Source of the DNA: CAJXMH01 sp040220135
Lineage (GTDB): Bacteria; Bacteroidota; Bacteroidia; Flavobacteriales_E; Vicingaceae
Length of the DNA: 64,000 bases
Reading direction: 5' to 3'
NCBI GenBank assembly: GCA_040220135.1
Contig: JAVJTT010000020.1
Coordinates: 248,001-312,000, forward strand
In this document: positions 34,172-42,919 of the stretch, in pieces
How the letters are laid out: every line of letters starts with the position of its first letter
Numbering within the stretch: the first letter of the stretch is position 1
Position numbers and translations under genes: made by a program
Notes under the pieces: model-generated
The model's database searches: none
The model's input: only the letters and a program-made list of their open reading frames with translations
Told to the model about the DNA's origin: nothing

Positions 34172-37002
34172 TTCAATTCTTCTTTCAAATATTTGGCGGT
34201 GTAGCTTTCTTTGTTCTTTGCTACTTGTTCCGGACTTCCGCTAGCAATGATCTTTCCTCCATTTCTTCCTCCTCCGGGCCCAAGATCAATAATGTGATCA
34301 GCCACTTTTACAATGTCTAAATTATGTTCAATTATAAGCACTGTATTGCCGCTGTCCACCAATTTATTCAAGACTTTTAACAAGATACGAATATCTTCAA
34401 AGTGTAGACCGGTGGTAGGTTCGTCTAAAATGTAAAAGGTCTTACCAGTGCTCCTTTTGGCCAGCTCTGATGCCAGTTTCACTCTTTGTGCTTCACCTCC
34501 TGAAAGGGTGGTAGAAGCCTGACCGAGGTGAACATACCCTAAGCCGACCTGTTGCAAGGTTTTTATTTTCTGAAGAATGGAAGGAACGTTTTCAAAAAAG
34601 TCAACGGCTTGATTAATCGTCATGTTTAAGACATCGGAAATCGATTTGCTCTTGAAACGTACTTCTAGTGTTTCACGATTGTATCTCCTCCCACGGCACT
34701 CAGAACATTCTACATACACATCGGGCAGGAAGTTCATTTCAATGGTCATTACACCTGCTCCTTTGCAAGTCTCACAACGACCACCCTTTACGTTAAACGA
34801 AAAACGCCCCGGTTTATAGCCTCTAATTTTTGCTTCAGGCAAATTACTGTACAAGGACCTAATGTCAGTGAATACACCAGAATAGGTTGCCGGATTAGAG
34901 CGTGGCGTACGTCCAATAGGAGATTGGTCAATCTCAATGATCTTATCTAAATGTTCAACTCCTTTAATGCTTTTGTAGGGAAGAGGTTTCTTCTTACCGT
35001 GGTATATTTTCTCGTTTAGTATAGGGTAAAGGGTGTCATCCACTAAAGTGGATTTTCCGCTTCCGGAAACGCCGGTTACGCAAATCATTTTACCAAGTGG
35101 AAACTTAGCATTTACATTTTGCAGGTTATTTCCTTTGGCACCTTTTAATTCTATTTGCTTCCCATTTCCCTTTCTTCTTTTTGAAGGGATTTTAATTTTT
35201 AAATCACCGTTGAGGTATTGAGCAGTGGTAGAATCGCCTTTTATAATTTCTTTAGGGGAGCCTTGGCCTACCACTTTACCACCGTGTAATCCCGCTTTTG
35301 GCCCAATGTCTATAATGTGGTCAGCTGCCAACATAATGTCTTTGTCATGTTCAACTACTAGAATAGAGTTTCCTATATCTCGCAGTTTTTGTAGAGCTTC
35401 AATCAATTGATGGTTGTCTTTTTGATGCAATCCAATACTGGGTTCATCCAAGATGTAAAGCACTCCAACCAACTGTGAACCGATTTGAGTAGCCAAGCGA
35501 ATTCGTTGTGCCTCACCACCGGAAAGCGTTTTGGCAGTTCGGTTTAAAGTTAGATAGGTAAGGCCAACATCAAGTAAGAAATTTATGCGATTGCGAATCT
35601 CTTTTATGATCTCGGCCGCGATTTTTTGCTGTCGCTTGTTTAAGTGTTTTTCAACTTTTTGAAACCAGTCGGCTAATTCTTCAATATCTAAACTTGCCAA
35701 CTCACCAATATTTTGCTTGCCAATTTTAAAGTATCGAGATTCTTTCTTAAGCCGGCTGCCTTCGCAAGCATCGCAGCTCACTTTATTCATGAATTGAATG
35801 GCCCAACGACCAATTTTCTTTGATGGGTTTTCTTCATACTGACGGCCAATAAAGTCCATGATACCCTCAAATTCAAAAGAGTGTTTCGTTGTGGAATTTC
35901 CCTTTTTTTCTTCAATTCTGATTGGTGAATTGGTACCACTCAAAATAATGTTTAAAGCTTCTTCACTAATGTCTTTTATTGGAGTAGTTAACTTGTGACC
36001 AAAATGAGTGAGAATTTTCTCAATTTGTGAAAAGATCCATTTGTTGCTAAAGTCACCTAAAGGACTTAGGCCTCCGTTTTTAATCGACTTGGATGAGTCA
36101 GGAACTATTTTATCTCGATTCACTTCTGCAACCTCACCCAAACCGTTGCATTTAGGGCAAGCTCCATATGGGGAATTAAAGGAAAAGCTATTAGGAGCCG
36201 GTTCATCGTATGAGATGCCGGTTGTGGGGCACATTAAATTCCGACTGAAGAATCGAGGTTCATTTTTCTCCTCTTTTTCAAGTATCATCAATATGCCTTT
36301 GCCATGCTTCATGGCTAAATTGAGCGCATCTGCAATGCGTTTTTGATTGTCCTTGGAAACCACTAAGCGGTCGATCACAATTTCAATATCATGAACCTTA
36401 TAGCGGTCTAGTTTTAAATCCCGACTAATTTCAATAATCTCACCATCAACTCGTACTTTCAAAAAGCCTTGTTTCAAGATGCTTTTAAACAACTCTCTGT
36501 AATGGCCTTTTCTACCTTTTACCACAGGGGCTAGAATGTTGATGGGTTTGCCATTGAATTCTTCGAGCACAAGCTGAAGGATTTCTTTGTCGGAATATTT
36601 GACCATCTTTTCTCCTGTTTTATAGGAGTATGCGTCGGCCACTTTTGAAAATAGTAAACGCATAAAATCGTAGATCTCGGTAATAGTACCTACTGTAGAA
36701 CGAGGGTTTTTGCTAACCGTTTTCTGTTCAATTGAAATTACCGGACTTAAGCCATTGATTTTATCGACATCAGGTCTTTCTAAAGTTCCCAAAAACTGTC
36801 GGGCATAAGAAGCAAAACTTTCTACATAGCGTCTTTGTCCCTCTGCGTAAATGGTATCAAAGGCAAGAGATGACTTTCCACTGCCACTTAAGCCGGTGAT
36901 AACCACTAGCTTTTCTCGGGGTATTTCTAAAGATACATTTTTTAAGTTATGAACTCTTGAGCCAACTACTTCAAGAGTTTCACTAAAAGAGGCTTCGGCC
37001 AT
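34168..37002 (-). CDS. uvrA: Excinuclease ABC subunit A
   Basis: DNA damage recognition ATPase of nucleotide excision repair, acting with UvrB and UvrC (not in this window). The 944 residues match full-length UvrA. The first ATPase module has VITGLSGSGKSSLAFDT and RYVESFASYARQFL; the insertion contains a CPTTG...CPKCNGLG zinc module. The first signature is TLSGGEAQRIRLATQ with ILDEPSIGLHQKDN. The second module has VTGVSGSGKSTLVDDTL, the zinc finger CETCKGAG...CSECRGRRYN, and TLSGGEAQRVKLASEL with ILDEPTTGLHFEDI. No oddities are seen. Confidence 0.98.
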   Translation of the reverse strand: MAEASFSETLEVVGSRVHNLKNVSLEIPREKLVVITGLSGSGKSSLAFDTIYAEGQRRYVESFASYARQFLGTLERPDVDKINGLSPVISIEQKTVSKNPRSTVGTITEIYDFMRLLFSKVADAYSYKTGEKMVKYSDKEILQLVLEEFNGKPINILAPVVKGRKGHYRELFKSILKQGFLKVRVDGEIIEISRDLKLDRYKVHDIEIVIDRLVVSKDNQKRIADALNLAMKHGKGILMILEKEEKNEPRFFSRNLMCPTTGISYDEPAPNSFSFNSPYGACPKCNGLGEVAEVNRDKIVPDSSKSIKNGGLSPLGDFSNKWIFSQIEKILTHFGHKLTTPIKDISEEALNIILSGTNSPIRIEEKKGNSTTKHSFEFEGIMDFIGRQYEENPSKKIGRWAIQFMNKVSCDACEGSRLKKESRYFKIGKQNIGELASLDIEELADWFQKVEKHLNKRQQKIAAEIIKEIRNRINFLLDVGLTYLTLNRTAKTLSGGEAQRIRLATQIGSQLVGVLYILDEPSIGLHQKDNHQLIEALQKLRDIGNSILVVEHDKDIMLAADHIIDIGPKAGLHGGKVVGQGSPKEIIKGDSTTAQYLNGDLKIKIPSKRRKGNGKQIELKGAKGNNLQNVNAKFPLGKMICVTGVSGSGKSTLVDDTLYPILNEKIYHGKKKPLPYKSIKGVEHLDKIIEIDQSPIGRTPRSNPATYSGVFTDIRSLYSNLPEAKIRGYKPGRFSFNVKGGRCETCKGAGVMTIEMNFLPDVYVECSECRGRRYNRETLEVRFKSKSISDVLNMTINQAVDFFENVPSILQKIKTLQQVGLGYVHLGQASTTLSGGEAQRVKLASELAKRSTGKTFYILDEPTTGLHFEDIRILLKVLNKLVDSGNTVLIIEHNLDIVKVADHIIDLGPGGGRNGGKIIASGSPEQVAKNKESYTAKYLKEELK

Positions 37003-37049
37003 GTTTTAATTTTTCTCAGGGTTACTATCTACAACCAATAAGTTGCAGC

Positions 37050-38000
37050 TTAGTTGAGTTGGTAGTTGGGATTTGTAGGAAGCTTAAGGGTATAGGCTTT
37101 TTGTGAAGGGTTTCGCAGGTAAGCCTCGCGCAACCAAGGGTTGAAATGCTTTAGTATTTTATAACTAATGTTTTGTTCTTTAGCAAAATCAGCAAAGTTG
37201 GTAACACTGCTATCGATTGTCACTGTTTGGAAGGCCAGAGTTGGATATAGATCCTTTTTGCTGATCTTAAAGCCATAAGCCTCAGGGTTGTTCATTATTT
37301 CTTTTACCGCTAGAATGCGAAAGACATAGCGACCGGTTTCTGAGTTGAGTAATAAGTCGTAGTAATTATCTGTTTTCTGTCGCTCTAATTCACTACTTAT
37401 TCTCCTCATTCCGGTATTGTAAGAAGCAGCAGCTAGCGACCAACTACCATACTTCTCGTAAGCCTCTTGTAAGTATTTACAAGCTGCCTCGGTTGACTTT
37501 TCAACATGATACCTCTCATCTACCTGACCTTTAATTTCTAAACCATATTCTCTGCCTGTGTCTTCTAAAAACTGCCAAAACCCGGTAGCTCCTGCCGGTG
37601 AAACCACATTTTGCAAGCCACTTTCAATCAGGGCTAAATATTTGAAATCATCGGGAATGTTATGTTCAGCCAAAATGGGCTCAATAACAGGAAACCATCG
37701 GTTGGCTTTTTTAAAATAGAGAATGGTATTAGAGTGAAAGTAGGTATTGGAGTGAATCTCACGGTCTAAGCGCTCGTAAACCTCAGGTTCTTGCGTTGGA
37801 ACTTGCTCACCGGCAAAATTTATTTTTTTGGGAGGGCTTAGGCTAAAAATATTATAAGACTCCTTTAGCTTCTCTTGAAATTCGGCAGTTTCTTTTTCTT
37901 CATCAAAAGAATAGGTGAAGAGCTGAATTAATCCAAAAGTTGCAAGCGAGACAAGAATTAGGTTAAGCAGTTTTTTTAATTTGTCTTTCTTTAGGCTCAT
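37050..38000 (-). CDS. Lytic transglycosylase (SLT/MltD-like)
   Basis: A 316-residue murein lyase with an N-terminal membrane anchor or signal (residues ~11-29). The SLT domain (about residues 110-230) has YLALIESGLQNVVSPAGATG, whose Glu is the catalytic acid, then GFWQFLEDTGREYGL and AAASYNTGMRRI. It cleaves glycan strands with formation of 1,6-anhydroMurNAc, which links functionally to murQ elsewhere in the window. It overlaps the WecA-like gene by 38 bp, so it seems part of polysaccharide locus B, perhaps opening the wall for export machinery. Confidence 0.93.
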   Translation of the reverse strand: MSLKKDKLKKLLNLILVSLATFGLIQLFTYSFDEEKETAEFQEKLKESYNIFSLSPPKKINFAGEQVPTQEPEVYERLDREIHSNTYFHSNTILYFKKANRWFPVIEPILAEHNIPDDFKYLALIESGLQNVVSPAGATGFWQFLEDTGREYGLEIKGQVDERYHVEKSTEAACKYLQEAYEKYGSWSLAAASYNTGMRRISSELERQKTDNYYDLLLNSETGRYVFRILAVKEIMNNPEAYGFKISKKDLYPTLAFQTVTIDSSVTNFADFAKEQNISYKILKHFNPWLREAYLRNPSQKAYTLKLPTNPNYQLN

Positions 38001-39075
38001 GTTTTCCTAGGTTATTTGATAAGTTCATTCTACTAATTAAAAATAACGAAAGAAAGACTGTAATAGCATATACCGAAAAAAGAATTGTAAACATGTGGTC
38101 CCATGAGGTGATGGCTAGTGCAACGAGTAGAACGACTGAAGAAATAAGGCCTAGGCCCGCTACAATAAACGCCACAGAAGTGTCTGAAAAACCTAAGTAA
38201 GACAAATGGTGAGTGGTATGGTCTTTCCCCCCAACAAAGGGTGATTTTCCTGCGGCAATTCTATTGATCACAACGGTGGTTGTATCAGAGATAGGAACCA
38301 GAAATGCCAATAACGGCAATATGAATTGCTGAGACACAACTTGATTGCCGGCTACTCCTTCAAAATTCCAAAGAAAGTGAACGGAAAGGGCTGCTAAACT
38401 GACCCCTAAGAATTGACTTCCGGTATCACCCATATACATTTTGGAAGGGTGCCAATTGAAAAATAAGAAGCCAAGCAAGGCGCCGGTCATTCCAATAAGC
38501 AGCACAAAGTAAACGGAACTAAAATTACCCTGATAGAAGAAGACAGTTAGCATAGAGAGAATGGCAAAAATGGAGGCAACAGTGGTTATGGCATCCATAT
38601 TGTCAAGCATGTTAATTGAATTCATTAGTCCAACCACCCATAGAAAAGTTAAAGCGTAATTTAGAAAGCTTGAATCAAATACTTCAATGCAAGTTCCGGT
38701 TGCTATTAAGATAATAGCGCATAAGGCCTGTGCAAGAGATTTTAAAATAGGGTTTGTGTTATAGGCATCATCAGTTAGTCCGGCAAGAAAACCAACGGAT
38801 GTTGCGGCTACAATTCCAATTAATTGTAAGTCAAAAGGAAGGTCATAGGCAGAGAAGTAGATTGGGTATTGACTAAGTACCAAAAGGAAGACGATAAAGA
38901 AGGAGATACCACCAAATGAAGGTTTTGATGTTGTGCTCCAACGAATTACCTTATCGTCTATGTTTCGGATTCCTAGGTTTTTTGAAAACTTAAGAAACAC
39001 CCGATTGATTAGGATGCTAAAAATAAGACTGCTTAAGAATAGTAGACAGATTTTTATGATAAGGTAGTTGGTCAT
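37963..39075 (-). CDS. WecA/MraY-like undecaprenyl-phosphate glycosyl-1-phosphate transferase
   Basis: A 370-residue membrane enzyme with about 10-11 helices that would load the first sugar phosphate onto undecaprenyl phosphate. All family motifs are present in order: GLTDDAYNTNP with the Asp pair, NSINMLDNMDAIT, KMYMGDTGSQFLG, and GKDHTTHHLSYLG with the HxH segment. WecA-type sugar specificity is inferred from the polysaccharide context; MraY would normally lie in the dcw cluster. The ATG shares bases with the rfbC stop (TAATG). Confidence 0.93.
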   Translation of the reverse strand: MTNYLIIKICLLFLSSLIFSILINRVFLKFSKNLGIRNIDDKVIRWSTTSKPSFGGISFFIVFLLVLSQYPIYFSAYDLPFDLQLIGIVAATSVGFLAGLTDDAYNTNPILKSLAQALCAIILIATGTCIEVFDSSFLNYALTFLWVVGLMNSINMLDNMDAITTVASIFAILSMLTVFFYQGNFSSVYFVLLIGMTGALLGFLFFNWHPSKMYMGDTGSQFLGVSLAALSVHFLWNFEGVAGNQVVSQQFILPLLAFLVPISDTTTVVINRIAAGKSPFVGGKDHTTHHLSYLGFSDTSVAFIVAGLGLISSVVLLVALAITSWDHMFTILFSVYAITVFLSLFLISRMNLSNNLGKHEPKERQIKKTA

Positions 39076-39617
39076 TAGAAGGGGGATTCAAATGAATGGA
39101 ATGGTTTAGCTTTTTGGTCTTTTTCAGAAATAATAGGATTGCGGGCCTGCCAGTCGATGTTTAAATCTTTATCGTTCCAAATAATTGAACCTTCTGCTTC
39201 AGGATTGTACAAATTGGTGCATTTGTAAGAGAAAATTGTATTGTCTTCTAAAGTAACAAAACCGTGTGCAAAGCCTTCGGGAACGTAAAACTGTGTTTTA
39301 TTTTCTTCGCTAAGTAAGATAGTATGATGCTGGCCGTAAGTGGGAGAGTGCTTTCTGATGTCTAACGCTACATCAAGCACTGAGCCTCTTATTACATGAA
39401 CTAATTTCCCTTGTGCAAAAGGGGGAAGTTGAAAATGAAGACCACGCAAAACATTTTTATCAGACTTTGAAATATTATCTTGAACAAAGCGCATATTTAA
39501 GCCGTTTGCTTCAAATTTATTTTGATTGTAAGATTCAAAAAAATATCCCCTTTCATCCGGGAAAACCCTTGGCTTAATAATTAGTAGTCCTTCAATTTTA
39601 GTTTTTTCAATGATCAT
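39075..39617 (-). CDS. rfbC: dTDP-4-dehydrorhamnose 3,5-epimerase
   Basis: A 180-residue cupin epimerase of dTDP-L-rhamnose synthesis. FPDERGYFFESYNQNKF, VLRGLHFQLPPFAQGKLVHV with the catalytic His, and FYVPEGFAHGFVTLED match RfbC closely. Its partners rfbA, rfbB and rfbD are not in this window, so either they lie elsewhere or this enzyme serves another deoxysugar. It is coupled to both neighbours by TAATG junctions (shared bases at 39617 and 39075). Confidence 0.95.
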   Translation of the reverse strand: MIIEKTKIEGLLIIKPRVFPDERGYFFESYNQNKFEANGLNMRFVQDNISKSDKNVLRGLHFQLPPFAQGKLVHVIRGSVLDVALDIRKHSPTYGQHHTILLSEENKTQFYVPEGFAHGFVTLEDNTIFSYKCTNLYNPEAEGSIIWNDKDLNIDWQARNPIISEKDQKAKPFHSFESPF

Positions 39618-42094
39618 TATTTGCCAAAGATTTTACTGAGTTTGCTTTTTTTCTTTTCTTCATTCTCTTCATAATATCCATAGCCGCTCCCATAACCATA
39701 GCCATAACCGTAGCCATAACCGTAGCCATAACCGTAACCATAACCATAGCCGTAACCATAACCGTAGTTTCTCTTTTTCGCGTCCATTCCATTTAGCACT
39801 ATAGACAAGTTTTTGATGTTGTTTTCATTCACTAACTTTTCAATACTGTGCACAAAGTTTTTTCGAGAGTATTCAGATCTGAAGATATAAATAGGATAAT
39901 CGGCCTTTCTTATTACTTCTATTCCATCGGTTACCAATCCAACCGGTGGGTTGTCAATCACAATGAGGTCATAAGATTTTTTAAGGTAGTTTATGATTTG
40001 ATTGAGCCTTTCGTTTATAATAAGTTCCGATGGATTGGGTGGAATAGGGCCTGCAGTAATAAAGTCAAGTCCTTCTTGCTTACTGCGGTGAATACAATTG
40101 TCAATCTTATCTTTTCCAATGAGCAAGGTGCTCATTCCCTTAGAGTTGTCAACGTCAAACCCTTTGTGAATTTTGGGTTTACGCATGTCTAAGTCTATTA
40201 GGATTACTTTCTTACCCCCGTAGGCGATTATACCACCAAGATTAATAGCGATAAAGGTCTTTCCTTCACCTGAAACGGTAGAAGTAACTGCCATTAATTT
40301 AGGCCCTTTTGCCTCAGCAATAAATTGAAGGTTTGATCTAACAGAACGAAAAGATTCTGCTATTAGCGACTTGGGGTTTTGGTTTACAATTAGTTGAGAT
40401 ACTGGAATTTCTTTCTTGTATTTTGGAATCATTCCAAGCACACTAACGTTTTTGGGTAAATATTTTGTTATCTCTGATAAAGAAGTAATTCTATTGTGGA
40501 AGAGGTATTTGACAATTACTACCGCAAAACTCAATAAAACTCCTGCAATGATAAAAATGGCAAAAATTAATTCTTTGTTTGGTGAAACGGGTGAGCTAGG
40601 AATTTTAGGAGGAGATAGCACGTTTAAGTCGGTAACAAAACCTTCGTAAGAGATGGAGTATTCCGTTTTCTTTTCGATCAACATGGTGTAAAATGACTCT
40701 CCGATATCGTAGTTTCGTTTTAACCGAACTAGTTCTATTTCTTGCTCTGGAACATCGAAGTACTCTGCTTCAGCAGCTTCAATTCTAGTCTTAAGTGATT
40801 TAATTCGATCTTCTGATTTTTTTAGAATAGCATCTATGCTTTTGATAATAAGCTTTTTTTGAACTTCAATTTGGTAGTTTATCTCTTCAATGGGAGCGCT
40901 ATTTTCTTTAGTAGAATAAAGCGATTTTTGCTTTCTTAACAGTAGGTCATTCAAATTCTCTACTAAAGATGAAATGCCACTTTCTGCGCTGCTTCCGGCA
41001 AGAATGGGTAGTACCTCATAGATGTCAATGTTTTCACCACCTTTTTCAATTTCAGATTGTATTTCTTTTAAAATAGATACTTGTATTTCAAGCTCAACTA
41101 ATCGTTCGTCTAATGAGTTCATCCGCTCAATGAACACACCAGAAAAATTGTCTATATCTGAAATTTGATTTTTTCGTTTAAACTCCTGAATTTCTCTTTC
41201 ATAAGACTTCTGTCTCTCATAAACGCTCTTAATCTGTTCGTTGAGGAACTTCAGTATTTGCTGAGAGCTTTGTTTTTTCTTTTCTACATTATAATCCTTG
41301 AAAACATCTATTAATTGATTTGTTACATCCGCCGCCTTTTGTCGGTTGTAATCGCTGTAACTAATTTGAAGCGTTTTAGCGCTCGGGTTCAAGATTAAAA
41401 CTTCCATGTCTCTTGACACTTGGCTAACAAGATCATAAATGTTGTTGATAACAAAAAAGTAGGTGCTTGCTTTAACAGCTTGCAATTCGGTTTTAATTGC
41501 ATAATAATTTGTTACGTCAATTTTCAAGCGAGCAAAGGGTAATTCAATTATTTCATTGGTACTAAATTTTACCTTGTTAGCACCTTCTGCTCCCCAACTA
41601 AGAGTCCCTTTATTTCTTGACTCAAAGTCAATGTTGATCTTTGTTGAGCCAAGGCTTGAGTCTTTTTCTATCACCTCAACTAGGAACGGGGTCCTCTTGT
41701 ATATTTCATTTTGTAGAAACTGCCCTTGAGAGTAATAGCTAACTTCCAGAGGTAGTTTGGCAATTGCACTTTTTATTACTAGTGGAGATTTAAGTAATTC
41801 AATTTCTGCCGAAAGCTCATTCGTTTTGTAATAGTCTTGAACATCGAGAAGCTGGTTGGCCTGATTGCTTTTTTCAATTTGGATTACCCCGCTTGCTTTA
41901 AAGAGTGGAGCGGTATATCGGACGTATAGGAAGCTGCCTAAAGCAGCAAGGCCAACAATTAGAAAGAACCAAAGAATGTTCTTTTTAAAGATGTAGATAA
42001 AAAGGCCTAGATCAAAATCAGTATTAAAATTTGATAAGCGTTCTTTCTGCCTATTAATATTCTCAATTTCGTTTTGTTCTATTTGTTCGTACAA
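39617..42094 (-). CDS. Wzc-like polysaccharide co-polymerase and tyrosine autokinase
   Basis: An 825-residue BY-kinase. The N-terminal cytoplasmic stretch is followed by a membrane helix (residues ~33-55), a large periplasmic Wzz domain with coiled-coil segments, and a second helix near KELIFAIFIIAGVLLSFAVV. The C-terminal kinase has Walker A VTSTVSGEGKTFIAIN (around residues 600-615), Walker A' VILIDLDMRKPKIH and Walker B DLIVIDNPPVG. It ends in a tail of 13 Tyr-Gly units plus further tyrosines, the autophosphorylation cluster. The start is TTG at 42094 with no nearby ATG. It should cycle phosphorylation to control polymer export with the Wza-like protein encoded just upstream. Confidence 0.94.
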   Translation of the reverse strand: MYEQIEQNEIENINRQKERLSNFNTDFDLGLFIYIFKKNILWFFLIVGLAALGSFLYVRYTAPLFKASGVIQIEKSNQANQLLDVQDYYKTNELSAEIELLKSPLVIKSAIAKLPLEVSYYSQGQFLQNEIYKRTPFLVEVIEKDSSLGSTKINIDFESRNKGTLSWGAEGANKVKFSTNEIIELPFARLKIDVTNYYAIKTELQAVKASTYFFVINNIYDLVSQVSRDMEVLILNPSAKTLQISYSDYNRQKAADVTNQLIDVFKDYNVEKKKQSSQQILKFLNEQIKSVYERQKSYEREIQEFKRKNQISDIDNFSGVFIERMNSLDERLVELEIQVSILKEIQSEIEKGGENIDIYEVLPILAGSSAESGISSLVENLNDLLLRKQKSLYSTKENSAPIEEINYQIEVQKKLIIKSIDAILKKSEDRIKSLKTRIEAAEAEYFDVPEQEIELVRLKRNYDIGESFYTMLIEKKTEYSISYEGFVTDLNVLSPPKIPSSPVSPNKELIFAIFIIAGVLLSFAVVIVKYLFHNRITSLSEITKYLPKNVSVLGMIPKYKKEIPVSQLIVNQNPKSLIAESFRSVRSNLQFIAEAKGPKLMAVTSTVSGEGKTFIAINLGGIIAYGGKKVILIDLDMRKPKIHKGFDVDNSKGMSTLLIGKDKIDNCIHRSKQEGLDFITAGPIPPNPSELIINERLNQIINYLKKSYDLIVIDNPPVGLVTDGIEVIRKADYPIYIFRSEYSRKNFVHSIEKLVNENNIKNLSIVLNGMDAKKRNYGYGYGYGYGYGYGYGYGYGYGYGYGSGYGYYEENEEKKKSKLSKIFGK
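39671..39766 (-). repeat. Tyr-Gly coding repeat in the autokinase tail
   Basis: Thirty-two codons encode 13 Tyr-Gly units, then Ser-Gly, Tyr-Gly, Tyr-Tyr: 16 tyrosines in all. The DNA is a degenerate 6/12-bp tandem repeat mixing TAC and TAT and several Gly codons (TACGGTTATGGC-like). It could change length by slippage in steps of one unit without a frameshift. Confidence 0.95.
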
Positions 42095-42105
42095 AACTGA
42101 GTGGG

Positions 42106-42870
42106 TTAATTGGTTCTTTCAATAATAAAATAGAGGGTAAGCAAAGTAGCAGCAAAACTCAAAAATGGAGAAATTTCGGCTAGCACTTGTCTGGTCCTTA
42201 TTCCCACAGGTTCAACATAGATGATGTCATTTGCTTGTAAGATTACATCTGATTGCCTAAGGCCTGCGATGGTCGACAAGTCAATAAGAAATACTTGAGG
42301 GTTACTTAGGTCTCCACGAATTAGTTTAACGCGATTAGCCCTGCCATCTTCTCGAATACCTCCTGCTAAGGCCAGTGCTTCTAGAAGTGTTGTGTTATTG
42401 TTTCGCAAGGTAATAACGGTTCCATTACCACCATTTCCGGGAAACACTGTTACTCGACGGTTTGTAATGTCTAACATAATGAAAGGGTCAACGTAGACTT
42501 TATTAAATTTTTCTTCAAGAAAAAATTCAGCATCTCGTAGGGTTTTACCGGCCACTTGAACCCGCCCAATAATAGGTAGGTTCACTCTGCCGTCATCTTC
42601 TACTAGATAGGTTATTCCTTGATTCAACATCTGCACCTGCTGAGGATTTCCCCCTTCAGTATTGGCGGCATTTACTAGCTTAAAACCATTGTTTGTAAAT
42701 AACCTAAAGCTCAAAATGTCGTTTGCCGCAATTACGTATTCTGTTTGTTGCTCTTTTGGGGGAGTATCATACTGGTAATCTTTGGGCGTTTTGAACATTA
42801 TACTTGGGTTCAAAGGCTTACAAGAATAGATAAAAAGTATAATTACAAGGTATCCGAAGACTTTCTTCAT
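42106..42870 (-). CDS. Wza-like polysaccharide export lipoprotein
   Basis: Outer-membrane polysaccharide export protein of about 254 residues. ATG 42870 (MKKVFGYLV) gives a lipoprotein signal with LFIYSCKPLNPS; an in-frame ATG at 42903 would place extra residues before it and is rejected. The export domain shows YVIAANDILSFRLFTNNGF, then GRVNLPIIGRVQVAGKTLRDAE, and an SLBB domain with GTVITLRNNNTTLLEALALAGGI. A C-terminal hydrophobic segment (FLSFAATLLTLYFIIERT) matches the Bacteroidota members that end in a membrane helix. It is 11 bp before the autokinase. Confidence 0.93.
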   Translation of the reverse strand: MKKVFGYLVIILFIYSCKPLNPSIMFKTPKDYQYDTPPKEQQTEYVIAANDILSFRLFTNNGFKLVNAANTEGGNPQQVQMLNQGITYLVEDDGRVNLPIIGRVQVAGKTLRDAEFFLEEKFNKVYVDPFIMLDITNRRVTVFPGNGGNGTVITLRNNNTTLLEALALAGGIREDGRANRVKLIRGDLSNPQVFLIDLSTIAGLRQSDVILQANDIIYVEPVGIRTRQVLAEISPFLSFAATLLTLYFIIERTN

Positions 42871-42919
42871 GCTAGGGTTTAATTTGACCTGCAAATCTAT
42901 CAAATAAAAGTAGTTAAAA

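Noticed and set aside
37050..38000. Lytic transglycosylase as part of a conjugation or secretion element
   Set aside because: No mating or secretion genes adjoin; it overlaps the WecA-like gene of a polysaccharide locus.
39671..39766. Possible CRISPR-like array
   Set aside because: Units are 6-12 bp without spacers and sit in frame in a coding sequence.
39607..39792. Open frame rich in Met, Val and Ala overlapping the autokinase tail
   Set aside because: It is the out-of-frame reading of the Tyr-Gly DNA repeat on the same strand; repeats stay open in several frames.
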